In this document: one piece after another, positions 1-11,062 of the stretch
Numbering within the stretch: the first letter of the stretch is position 1
Layout of the letters: the number at the start of each line of letters is the position of its first letter
Assembly (NCBI GenBank): GCA_003260075.1
Contig: QLIY01000304.1
Location: forward strand, 54,677-118,676
Reading direction: 5' to 3'
Source: Phallusia mammillata
Taxonomy: Eukaryota > Chordata > Ascidiacea > Phlebobranchia > Ascidiidae
DNA: 64,000 bases
Made by a program: the position numbers and the translations under genes
The notes under the pieces: model-generated
What the model was told of the DNA's origin: nothing
Database searches by the model: none
The model's input: only the letters and a program-made list of their open reading frames with translations

Positions 1-97
1 TATAGTGTCATAAAGGTGTTGTTGTCTTTGCAGCATTATTGAACAATTTCGTACCTAATCGAACTTTTCCTGTTTTGTTTCTGTTTTGTTTTTACAG

Positions 98-191
98 CAG
101 ACGTATAAAAACAACAACTAGCCATTATGGGTACGGCAGCCGTAGATATAACGCCCTCGAATCCGGAAAAGCATCTGTCATCGCCTGCTGA
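98..191 (+). CDS. Possible last exon of an unidentified gene
   Basis: A pyrimidine-rich tract ending in an AG acceptor at 96-97 precedes an open frame that begins in phase 1 and stops at TGA 189-191. It would encode about 30 residues rich in Arg, Tyr and Ser and ending in VIAC. The rest of the gene would lie left of the window. No family is recognised, and an overlapping ATG frame from 127 encodes another short peptide. It may simply be chance. Confidence 0.2.
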
Positions 192-3100
192 TCAAATCTC
201 TAACTGTTTCATGTGTTAGGGGGCGTATAGGGTGTTATTATTGCAACCCTATTGTGGGTTAGGGGTAATGTCACGTTATCCCGAATATTGGACCAGTTTC
301 GAACGCCTAAACGCTTTTTACACAGAAGCCAACGTTTTAACAGAAATGACTAGAAGGTCACCAATGGGAGTATCAATCGCCGTTTATACAAAAGTAGGAA
401 ACCGAAATTTTCATTCTTTTTTTTCGCGGAACTACATCTTGGGTGGTATATGAGGGTCTCTATCGATATTCGATGTTTATTTTTCTTCTAAATCTCGGAC
501 AAAAGAACGACAAAAAACAAGAAATTCCGTTTTTGTCAGTGTTAAGGCGAGCGGGTTGTCAAAACATAAATATCCCTTAAACGTCCATTATCGGTTTTCT
601 AAACTGCTTCCGTTTGTGCAAAGCAGAAAACCCTTTTCATTGTTACATTAAAACATTTTAATCGTAATATCCCAAAATAAGTCAATTCTGGAACCTAAAT
701 AAACACTGGGGGGTTGGGATTTTACGTACAAGCTAGTTGTCAATACACAGTGCACTTTTATACCAGCTATATGGGTTTCAATGAGAAGTGTACTTTTACA
801 AAAACAAAAATAATAAACCATTCATGTAAGTTACAGACAGTGCACACTGTTTCGGGCTACAAAGTCTCATTGGTGCAGCTGGTAACAAGACATTCCGTAT
901 AGGCTTGTGTAGCCAAATTGCAAGACTCCAGTTTGTTTGAAGTAACAGGCTGAAATCCTTGTTTTACAAATTTTGTCAAACTAATAGTGTATTTACTTGC
1001 ACATAACTATTGCATTAAACGTCAAACAAATCATCACAAAGTTTGGGTCTAGAAAACAAGGTGTGACATCACAACCAGTCCAATGACGTAACATAATCGG
1101 GTGTAGTTTTCGATTAAATGACGTTTTTATCGCCTGTATCGCAATTTTGGTGCAAAAAAGATAATCGTTAAACGATTGTTTAAAAATGCAACAAGAATAA
1201 ATACGTACTGTAAGAAACATACTGTTTTCAAGTAAGTGTTTAAGCAACAGTCATTGTTTCTTGTAGAATCAAAATAACGCTATTGTAATTCCGACTATTT
1301 CGACTGCGTCGTTCCTTGACTGCTTGGAGCATTGCTATTCAACAATGAAAGAGCGTCGCCACGTTGATTGCATGATTTCTTGAGGTGAAGTGGTCATTTC
1401 TTTCTGAGGTGTTCCCATTGCACAAAGTGTACTGCTGTAGTAAAGGTAGTTGAAAGCAGGTTTTTTTAAGGTTTGGTTTGGGTGACCGCTAATTAGTTTT
1501 AAGAGACCGCAAGTGTTTCATTTAAATACCAAAAACTGTACTTTAGTAGCAAGTCCAAATTTTGGGAAACCGCTGGAGAAATTTGGGGGACCGTTTCGGA
1601 AAGTAAGTGAGATTGTCAAAGAGTTTGTCACCAGCTGCACTGATCCTTATAGGTCGAAACATTGTGTCTGCAAATATAATGTATTAGCTCCACGCTCTTA
1701 CTTTGTCAAAATGATTCTTTGAAATATGATTTTTATTAACACAGTGAACGATTACATAAATATGTTGTGTATGGTAGTTTGTTTTCTTTACTCGTAGCTA
1801 GTAAGTTTTTCGGATTGAGAATATTAAACACAGTGCCTCAGTGCTGCCGCAAGTGGCAACAACTACAAACTATGTTAACCGCTAGATAGCGCTACATTAA
1901 AAAAAGAGTTTCACGATTCGGTTCCGGTCGATTGAAGGCAACATAAACACGTGATTGGTTGTAATTGTGACATTTGAGTGCTTGCGTGTGGTCGTAACGG
2001 TAATGCGAATGAGAGCACGGAATTTGTCAGGAAATGAAAATTGTACGACTATGAATTTTGAGTGACGTGTTATGTTAAGCGTGTCGTTGTGTGGTCCTAA
2101 GTTTTTTCCTTAAAAACATTTCTATTTATAATTTTGGTTCTTTTTTTACCCAATTTTATGCTTGTTTAAACAGTCTTTATTTCTTGAAATGTTTTGAAAT
2201 TTAATTTTCAATTATTATTTTTTTTTAGAGATCTTCTGATTATTATTATTATTATTAAGTAAAGCCGCCTTTCACAAAGAATATAGCCTATATTCAACAA
2301 AAATCCAATAACAGTACTTTTTATTGTTTGCCTAAATAAAAGTCGTAAATTCAAATTATTTAAATTAAATTTACAACCAATTTCGTAAATATAAACGAAA
2401 AGCAATTTTTACTTGTAGGGAATCTGCACCGAAAACTTGCGGTATTGTGTCTGATTACTTAAAATCGATTAATACAAATATATTCAGTCCAAGTATTTGA
2501 GAAATTTACAATCCAGCAATTGCGTGACACTTATAAATTGTGGCGTAAAAATAGCAATTGTTATGAAACTGACACATTAAGGCACCCAAACTGACAAAAT
2601 ATGAAAACACACATCGTACCCTAGATCGTCCATTACACAGAAGATTTGCACCTGGCGTTATTGTGATGTTGTTTTACGGTATATTGGTTCGATAGGTGTA
2701 AAAGCAAACAACGCACACTAATGCTCTTAGCTGGAAGTGTCGAAATTTGTCCGGATGTTTAGTTATTTGTACCACGCCTTTTTGACATTTCACACAAAAC
2801 ACTTCACATGCCCTGTTAACATCAAGTGTTAAAACACCTTGCCTTCCGAAATTGATGATTTGACATAAAGTACGTGAAATTCCGATAAAAACCAATTAAA
2901 AACAATTTTAACACTGAATTACATGCTATTTTAGGTTTAAAATGAATAAATTCACCACAAACCAAATTACAAATGTGCACAATACAGCTGATGACCGTTT
3001 AATTGTTTTGTTACAAAACCATATTCGAAAGCATTGTTTCAAGTGTTCTTGAAGAATTGGGAGATAGTTCATTTGTGTCGTAACAATCACATAATGGTCC

Positions 3101-3508
3101 TTCACAGTTTTTCCTTGTTACAGATTCGACTACAAATTTCTTGTGACAGTTTTGAAATGTACCAAAGCAGGAAGGACAAATACATCAGTATTGTAAATTG
3201 GTATAGCCTAAGATTGGGATAAAGAAACTTGTATTGTGATTAAGTATGATCAAGCCAATTAGTATCGGATATGATAAAAGTATGACACAATTTGCTTCTT
3301 GAAATGAAATTTGACTTGATAGAGATTGTATGCTTTCAAGGCTGCTTTAAACTCATTATTTTACCTAACAAATGAAGGATATAATAGATGTCATAGGATT
3401 TTTCTGCAAATACAATGTACTGTTGGTGACAGCAGAATGTTTTAATAATTAAGCTCTTGGTAGTTGTGTTTTTATCAAGTTACATTATAAGTCAAACAAA
3501 GACCATAC
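192..3508. other. Stretch without a supported gene
   Basis: AT-rich sequence with only short chance open frames and no convincing splice-bounded coding exon. The 5' exons of the MS4A-like gene, which must lie upstream of 4793, could be here but were not found. A run of ATT trinucleotides lies near 2238-2256. Confidence 0.5.
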
Positions 3509-3695
3509 AGTAAACCTTGGTTAATCCGGACCCGTTTAGACCAAAAAAATCGTCGGATTATAGGCAAAGATCTGGATTAACCGACGTCGACCAGTTAAAG
3601 CCTTATCACATTACAAGTCAATTGTACCTTAAGTTTTGTCTGAATTCCGGATTAACCGAATCTGGTTTAAGCCAGGTTGACTGTTTATTGTGCTA
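3509..3695. mobile_element. Tigger/pogo-like MITE, copy 1
   Basis: The short element starts CAGTAAACCTTGGTTAATCC and ends in a diverged inverted version finishing GACTGTTTA. It is related to the copies at 7551-7726 and about 57285-57465. All share the ends and internal stretches around TTAACCGA and AGTTTTGTCTGAAT. TA-flanked termini of this kind are typical of Tc1/mariner-pogo non-autonomous elements. Part of it is repeated from 3815 because of an unmerged contig overlap. Confidence 0.6.
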
Positions 3696-4075
3696 AACTA
3701 ATCTTTTTACTTGATATAATTAGATCAAGCTTAAGTAAATAAAGTAACTGCAAGACAAGATGGATTTCGCTTCGTGTTGTGATATTTACTGCACATCTTG
3801 TCGACCCCCCCCCCAAAAAAATCGTCGGATTATAGGCAAAGATCTGGATTAACCGACGTCGACCAGTTAAAGCCTTATCACATTACAAGTCAATTGTACC
3901 TTAAGTTTTGTCTGAATTCCGGATTAACCGAATCTGGTTTAAGCCAGGTTGACTGTTTATTGTGCTAAACTAATCTTTTTACTTGATATAATTAGATCAA
4001 GCTTAAGTGAATAAATTAACTGCAAGACCAGATGGATTTCGCTTCGTGTTGTGATATTTACTGCACATCTTGTCG
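3541..4075. repeat. Unmerged contig overlap (gap run 3805-3814)
   Basis: 3541-3804 is repeated at 3815-4075 with a few SNPs. Exactly ten C separate the copies. This reads as a gap placeholder between two overlapping contig ends. Confidence 0.8.
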
Positions 4076-4183
4076 TATCTGGTACTTAAAGTTTCTTCGT
4101 CCGGGGGATACGGTTCCATTTCACAAACCGAAGTACATCCTGCCGCTTGGAGTCGCCCAAATATTAATCGGTGAGACTTCTGT

Positions 4184-4184
<1 letters not shown>

Positions 4185-4228
<44 letters not shown>
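4185..4228. other. Long C run (44 nt), probable sized gap
   Basis: A pure run of 44 C in AT-rich sequence. By analogy with the 10-nt runs it is best read as a masked gap of estimated size. The sequence just after it (4250-4310) contains a tRNA-like box B (GGGTTCAAACCCCG) and may be a SINE fragment. Confidence 0.65.
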
Positions 4229-4710
4229 TGACCCATATACAGACATAAAAAAAACCTGATCGGGATTCGTCCCCCGGAGAGTCCTGGGTTCAAACCCCGT
4301 GAAGAAAAATAAAATAAAATTGGGTCTTATACACTTTGCCAATTCAAATCGTTTTTCAGAATATTATGCGTCAAAAAAAACATGAAAACTCTTTTTCTTG
4401 AAAAATGTACTAACGTAAGAACTCACATAAGAAAAAGTTAGCTAAATACCGATGGGTGGCGCAAAGAGCATTTGGGAATATTTAAAAGCAAGTTGTGTGA
4501 AAATGCTATCAGGGTTTTGGGTGTGATTTATATTAATACTAACAATAATTTTTTTTTCATGACGTAATGCGTCGTGTTATTATTTTTCGTTCTTTTATAT
4601 TATTGCAGTGAAAGAGAAAAAAAGAAAATCTAAGACTTGTGAATACAAATATAAAATACTAATTAGCCAAGGCACAAAACAATATATCTTTGCCTGAAGT
4701 GTTCATTATA

Positions 4711-5596
4711 ATCAAACATAAGTTTTTGGATGAAATTCTATTTGGTCGCATTCTAAATAAAATCAGTGACCTTGTTTGTTTTTTCTCCGCAGCTTTTGTG
4801 GTGATTGTCCTTGACACTCTGGCGCTGTATTGCCAAGGTCAAGGTTTTGCCGCACCAGCCCCCTCTTTCCTGGGAAGCCCGGGGTTTCCCCTCTGGTTGT
4901 CCACTTTGGTAGGGGTCATTTGTTCCACATTATGTATACATCAGTTAATTGGCAACATTTTTTTGCAGTTCATCGTGAGTGGTTGCGTTGATATTTGCTG
5001 CTACAAACACAAAACAAGATTTTCAGTAAGATGACAATTAATGTTTTGCTTTTGACATAAATAACTCAAATAATTAACAATAAAAAGTAGATAAAGTTAG
5101 TATACCTATAGGTATACAGTAACTTCTGAATTACTTTCCCATAAAAATCAACACATTAAGTGCTTTTTACGGGTCACAAGTAGTATACAGTATGTTCTAA
5201 CCCCCCCCCCATCAAACATAAGTTTTTGGATGAAATTCTATTTGGTCGCATTCTAAATTTGTAAAAAATCGTTGACTTTAAAATCAGTGACGTTGTTTTT
5301 TTTTTACTCCGCAGCATTTGTGGTGATTGTCCTTGACACACTGGCGCTGTATTGTCAAGGTCAAGGTTTTGCTGCACCAGCCCCCTCTTTCCTGGGGAGC
5401 CCGGGGTTTCCCCTCTGGTTGTCCACTTTGGTAGGGGTCATTTGTATCAGATTATGTATACATCAGTTATTTTCCCCCCCCCCAAGTTAGTATACCTATA
5501 GGTATACAGTAACTTCTGAATTACTTTCCCACAAAAATCAACACATTAAGTGCTTTTTACAGGTCACAAGTAGTATACAGTATGTCCTCATATGTT
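4711..5596. repeat. Unmerged contig overlap around an MS4A-like exon (gap runs 5201-5210, 5474-5483)
   Basis: Sequence from 4711 restarts at 5211 after ten C. Sequence from 5094 restarts at 5484 after another ten C. The exon at 4793-4908 therefore appears again at 5315-5430, with silent or minor differences. The exon at 4969-5025 is present only in the first copy. Confidence 0.8.
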
Positions 5597-8033
5597 CTGG
5601 GAGATATATCTTTTACAACAGTAAAAACTATTGTATGTCCACAATAAACATCTCTCTTTGACCAAAAGTTAAAATAAACGCTTCACTTGCAAGTCAGTGC
5701 GTTATTATCTGAACTTTTCCCGCAATCTTTAACTAACTTTTTTGAAGTTCTGCAAGATTTTTTAATTGGAAGGTTTTCGTGAAACCCCAGATAAAGTTCC
5801 CTTGTTAAGTCTTTTTTTATTAAACCGTTAATTGTGACACTACTTACTTCGAGCTTTAAATCATCAGACTGCACTTGCATTCGGTGTTTCAATCATTGCA
5901 ACCATTCTTTCAATCACGTTACTGGCTGTCATGACAATGGCGATTGCTCAAGAGGTTGGTAAATTAAATTATAATTAAAATAAGAGCTTGCTTATAGCAA
6001 ACATATGCCTTTAGACACTTTTCGAAGCATGAATATTGTATCATCTCTGCAAAATTTGTTAACCGGTTTTCCGTTACCTTTAGTATGCCTGAATTTGTAT
6101 ACTGTTTAACTATTTTTAAAAATATTTTTCACATATTCAGCAAAAGAAAAATCACACATACAATATTTGTTCGTTGTGTTACAGCAATATTCTTTTGTCG
6201 AATTTACCTTTTGACTTTCCCGAAATCCCAATATTTATTTCTTAATGCTTTTAAGGGAAACAAAAAAATGTACAATACTTGATATTTAAAAACTTAATAT
6301 TTTGCTTATATGCAAGTGATGACTTTATCTTTCATACTGAGTCTCCAATGACTACATAACGTACTATCAACCATTCGAGCTTTCAGCATGTTTGCTTTTA
6401 ATATAATTGCTTTAAAATTCCGTGTCACTCTTTTCACAACTCTTTGAGACTAAATTGTAAAAAAAAATTCCAGCTTACATTCTATCACAAGCATCTCAGT
6501 TCAAGTGGTGTCGTCATTGCTTGCGTCATCTGCACTCTGGTGCTTGTTCAACTGGCTGTGACGTCATCATCAGCACTTCTATGCTATCTGTCTCTGACGT
6601 CACACGACGACCGATGGTTTACCGACAGGGTAGGTTTCCGATAACAACCACATATTACTTTTCAGAGAATGTTTAGGATATCTGAAATATGGCCTTTAAG
6701 CGTTCGATATTACGAACACACTCATGTAGTATTTTTAGTATTTTGGGCCTTAATGGGGCGTTGTGTTTTATTAGATTTTATCTAACATGCGGTGAGATTC
6801 AAATCTGTAACTGAAAGCGTTGTTAAAACATGTACAATGTTTATTGGTTTTAATATTGCAACATAGTGGACACCATTTTTGAATGCCTACTAATATGAGT
6901 TAAGTTGAGTTTATTTCGCCGGGTGAAACAATTCGTAGCAGCATAATTTCGCTAAAATATTCACCAAGTCGGAAATAGCTGCGCAACGTTGAGACGTTAT
7001 AAAGCGCGACAAAGTTGAGGGCACAATTGGTGGATAGATAGTAAACGCGCTGCAGCTACACCATTAATATTTGTCTCTTAACAGGTCATACAGTTGGTAT
7101 ACAATAACACTAAGTACAACCCCCCCCCCAATTGCGCTAAAATATTCACCAAGTCGGAAATAGCTGCGCAACGTTGGGACGTTGGTATACAATAACACTA
7201 AGTACACATGATGTTGCGGAAATGCAATTATGTCTGGGTTAATATCAGCAGTAATGCTAAGCAATCGTTTGTTTTGTTTCACCAGGGTACTCAATATGAC
7301 GCCACAGCGACACCTAGTGTTAACAATTCCAACGCTAAACTGAGCGTTCCCAGCGGACAACCGGCTTTCCTGTTCTACGCACCATCCAATGACGCAAACA
7401 AGTACACGTCAGCGTTTCGTGACGTCATGAAGGGAGTTGACAAACGTAACGGTATGTGTGGATTTAAAAAAACTCAAAAATATCCGTTAAAAAAAGTGTT
7501 CTCTGTTTTTTGGCCTATTCACTTAGACATCAAAACAAAGTACAGTAAACCCCGGTTAAACCGGATTCGGTTATCCGGCTCTTCGCCTAATTCAGACAAA
7601 ACTTGAAGTACAAATGACTTGTAATGTGGTAAGGCTTGTACTTAACGACATCGATTTTTACGGACTTCGCCTATTTCGGACAATTTTTTGGTCCAAACGG
7701 GTTCGGATTAACCGAAGTTTTACTGTAGTTATTAATATGTAGAAAAAATAAGGTCTGACTTCGATTCCCGAATAGAATATTAATTATGCTTTGGCAACTT
7801 CCCCTAAATCGCAGTTTCAAAATCACACGCAACAATTGACGAAGATTATGATGAAGAAACAGATGGAAGAAAAACGGCAGGTATAAAAATTGTTTGAACA
7901 AACTAAAATAAATTTTCACACTTTCACTTTTTCCTTTGCTTCAGATTTTAGCGATGGAACAACTGTTGATCAACTGGACAATGACACGACAAAAGCACCT
8001 GACAATTACCTCACAACCCCTGCCAACATATGA
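4793..8033 (+). CDS. MS4A/CD20-like four-transmembrane protein (5' end not found)
   Basis: Exons seen: 4793-4908, 4969-5025, 5868-5954, 6474-6629, 7286-7451, 7815-7880 and 7945-8033. They join in one open frame ending at TGA 8031-8033. Order: TM1 (FVVIVLDTLALYC), a loop, TM2 (GFPLWLSTL then FIVSGCVDICC), TM3 (ALAFGVSIIATILSITLLAV) and TM4 (GVVIACVICTLVLVQLAV). A cytoplasmic tail of roughly 110 residues follows, ending acidic (IDEDYDEET) with PDNYLTTPANI at the C-terminus. The GFPLW...SG pattern across TM2 and the phase-0 introns between membrane segments are what I expect of the MS4A family. Members span the plasma membrane four times and often modulate signalling or channels. The N-terminal exon(s) are missing, so the start is unknown. 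The first exon appears again at 5315-5430 through an assembly overlap. An AATAAA lies near 8116. Claudin- or TMEM-like proteins are the alternatives. Confidence 0.68.
6945..7205. repeat. Unmerged contig overlap (gap run 7120-7129)
   Basis: The stretch from about 6945 restarts at 7130 after ten C, within an intron of the MS4A-like gene. The copies differ by SNPs and by a missing internal part in the second. Confidence 0.7.
7551..7726. mobile_element. Tigger/pogo-like MITE, copy 2
   Basis: Starts CAGTAAACCCCGGTTAAACC after TA and ends AACCGAAGTTTTACTG before TA. The ends are inverted repeats of each other. It lies in the intron before the penultimate exon of the MS4A-like gene. Same family as the element at 3509. 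Confidence 0.7.
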
Positions 8034-8176
8034 CGTCATAATACCTTCGTTGTGTAAATTGTAAAAAAAGAATACAAAAAATGCGGGTTTTGTTATGAAA
8101 TCACCTTCTGTGGTAAATAAAAACAAGTTTTTGTCTGAAAAAGGACAACTTTGAAAGATTGGGTCAAATTCTAGGT

Positions 8177-8673
8177 CAGGAGTGCACAACATTTTGGCTA
8201 TGACGGCCGCATCGTAGATATTTGTTTCACTAACCGCCGCCAAGCGTTTGTTTGTTTTTGTTTTAATATTACTTATGGAAAAAATGGGTTTATATTAAAT
8301 ATACCATCTAATTGCGCTTAAAAAGTCCATAATAATTTCTTACGTAATGCACAGATCGAGCAGAACAGTCTGCATGGCGATCAGTGTAAACTGTTTATGA
8401 CGTCGTCGTATGTATGTATTGTGACGTGACGTCACAATTGTTTGCACACAACAGGCGTACAAAAATTCTGACGCATATGCCTATTAGACTGACAATTCTC
8501 GTTTCGGTCCCATAAATTCTTTTTAGGGCTGTTTCGAAATACAATTAATTGCTGAAAGAGTTTTATTTACGTCACGGCCGACAGTACATGTGTTTTAATA
8601 CACATGTTCACGGCCGCATAAACTGGTCTCTGTGGCCGCATGTGGCCGTACCTCCGCAGGTTGTGCACCCCTG
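8177..8673. mobile_element. Non-autonomous hAT element, 497 bp
   Basis: The left end CAGGAGTGCACAAC matches the right end inverted (GTTGTGCACCCCTG). An 8-bp target-site duplication TTCTAGGT lies at 8169-8176 and 8674-8681. It has internal GGCCGC-rich segments near both ends and no transposase. Length and 8-bp duplication are typical of hAT MITEs. Confidence 0.85.
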
Positions 8674-8681
8674 TTCTAGGT

Positions 8682-9910
8682 ATTTTTAGTTGATAGATAT
8701 CCTTTATTGTAATCTAAATGAAGAGAATAAAAGAAACTTCTCTTTTTATGAAATTACATTTTGTGGGAAAATAAAAACAACTTTTTGTTTGTAAAAACGA
8801 CAAATTTGAAAGGTTTTCTTGAATTCTTGTTCTTATTTTATGTAAGTTATAGATATCTCACTAATTTTAAGATGGTATAATAGAAAAGGTGTTGCGCAAA
8901 AAATACGCCATTTGCATAAGACTTGAACATGGAAACAAGCCTGGTTTAAACTGATTTAATTTTCAATTTAAATTTCCAAATATCAAACTGAACCGGGTCA
9001 ATGTGAGTTGTTTGTGACGTAACACTGGTTTTCGCAGGAGTACGCGAATTGTCAGCGGCATATTGAGGGATTGTTTGCTCAACAAATATAACAGAAGGAA
9101 GTTAGAATAAATATCCCGCAATCTTGTGCTGTGGGATATCAGTGGACGGGAGACTGACAATAAACAAAAACTTTCCCGAATCTAAAAATCACAGACAAAT
9201 TTGTTTCCTAACTCTTTGGAAGTTTAAAGGCTCAAAAAGACGTTAACGGCGACATGCTTTATTATTGAAATGTTTCGGCAAATGCTCATGCTATTATCAG
9301 TGATATGAGGGTCACATCAGTTATACACCCGTTTATATACACTTAGTCACATAATATATGTTTCGTTGTTACTTTTTCGTACAGATAATTTGTCAAAATG
9401 TGTAAATAATTTGTTTGCTAAAGTTTAAACCTGTCGACTAATCACTTACGTAATAGCAAGTGACGTAACGAATCTGTTAGATGATTGATAAGAAACATGT
9501 CATACAAAAACCAAAATTTATGTATAACTGCCAAATATTTGCAGTTTACCTACTTGAAACTAGAGGTTCCGAAATGGAGCGCGATTTTGTAATAGGGTAA
9601 CAAAGTAACTTGCGCCATTACTGCTAATAAGTTAGGCTGCCGAGATAAAAGTGAATAGCGCTACACCGTTTTAAACATAGCACCGTGTTTGATGTGCAGT
9701 GCCACACTAAGCAAGTCGATGTATCAAATCAAATAAGATGGTTTCGGTATTTTGTGAATATTATTATTCAGTATACATCGTTTTGCACGGGTTCGGAACT
9801 ACTGGTTTGAAGAGTTGATACTGGCCTTCTCTGTTGGTATACGAAGCAACAATAAATATCACATTGAATTTTTGTATTAATATGTTTGTTAACTTAAACT
9901 TGTATTTAGA
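8682..9910. other. Stretch without a supported gene
   Basis: AT-rich intergenic sequence. I see no splice-bounded coding exon, RNA gene or mobile-element ends in it. Confidence 0.5.
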
Positions 9911-10024
9911 CGCATTACAGGCGTTTAATGTTGATAAGGTCGTTTCCCAGGTCGTCACTTCATCTCACCTTAACACCTTATTATCAGGTCACAATCTTCA
10001 AACGCTTTTCGTTCCGACGAATTA
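9911..10024 (+). CDS. Orphan exon, weakly fasciclin-like
   Basis: Follows an acceptor (TATTTAG, ending about 9910). It reads DALQAFNVDKVVSQ, then VTSSHLNTLLSGHNLQTL, and FVPTN before TAA 10022-10024. The LFVPTN end recalls the H1 motif (TVFAPTN) of FAS1 domains, but the domain does not continue in frame. A donor-like CAG|GTCGTC inside it (after VSQ) could splice in phase 0 to 10279. It could be a broken gene, a short terminal exon or chance. Confidence 0.25.
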
Positions 10025-10278
10025 AGTGACTTCGATAAAAACATACGCATTGTGCACAACGTGTGTATTTTGCACTTAAAAAGGTTGTATACTTACGTCT
10101 TATGCTATAGTTTATTTTATGTACATAAGTCACACAATGAGCCAAGTGATCAATCCACCTGTAGGGAAATGAACATTATTACATTAAAAATTGCATATTT
10201 TTCTTAATTTTTACCGTTTGTAAAATTCATATTGCTTTTGTTATTAAGTGATTAATTCCGTTCGCATTTCCTTCCAGA

Positions 10279-10451
10279 AAATTTATCAAATGCAAACAAC
10301 CGAATGCAGACAAAATTTGACGTTGCAACAGAATAACAAACTCGTCTATTACGAAACAATGGGAAAGTGTCGCGTGGCCCGTCGTAACAATGGAATAGAA
10401 GGATGTTTAATCGGAAAAACAAACAGCGGACTGTGGGGAGGTAAACAATAG
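10279..10451 (+). CDS. Orphan terminal exon of an unidentified, Cys-containing protein
   Basis: A good pyrimidine tract and acceptor (TTTCCTTCCAG, ending about 10278) precede an open frame to TAG at 10449-10451. The product begins KIYQMQTTECRQNLTLQQNN, continues with CRVARRNNGIEGC and ends SGLWGGKQ. It has three Cys and an N-glycosylation sequon (NLT), as in a secreted protein. Codon use looks coding. No family is recognised, and the link to the upstream orphan exon is a guess. Confidence 0.35.
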
Positions 10452-11062
10452 CGTCGGACCCCCTTTGTGCGGTCAAACACCCCCATTTGTACCCCGCTGG
10501 GCCAGGTAATGCATCCAGCAGCTAGCTGAGGCCACGTAGGCAATTCGTCCGAGCAATTGTGACGACAAAAAAGTTCCTTGTGACGTCACAGTTGGCGTTG
10601 CGGTGAGTATAAACTTTGCACCAATGTGCCATTGCAAACCAGTGGAAGAAGCTTTTCGAAGCTGAGTGCTAGAGATGTGGGCAATGGCAGGGGGTTGCGA
10701 TATTTCACTCTGCACTGCGCATTTTCTCGGGCTGCTGATTATTATTAAACGCTTGTGACATAATAGTTCAGGCTTAGCGAGGTATTGCAAAGTTTTCAGT
10801 TGGCATTCATGTATGAAAAGTCGCTGTTAATATTTGCAAGTATGAAGTTGACGATTTTGACAAGCAGGTGTCAGTCATATTCTAGAATATTCAGAAATAG
10901 TTTGTGTATTGTTACGTCACTATTACTTGGAATTTGAAAATACTTACAATAACAAAACTATTCGTTTACAAGGCAGTTTATTTTTCTCCAAAGTTAAGTT
11001 TATTTTTGTTTTTTCAGATACTCGTTTATTACTCTTGTTCAATATCTTACAACACTTTAAAA
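10452..11062. promoter_or_regulatory. Upstream region of Brachyury
   Basis: Non-coding, about 600 bp. It contains a TGACGTCAC (near 10580) and GTTACGTCAC (near 10912), which are CRE/ATF-like. I could not find a clear paired Su(H) site (GTGGGAA) of the sort described in the Ciona Brachyury enhancer. Placing the enhancer here is inference from position only. Confidence 0.3.
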
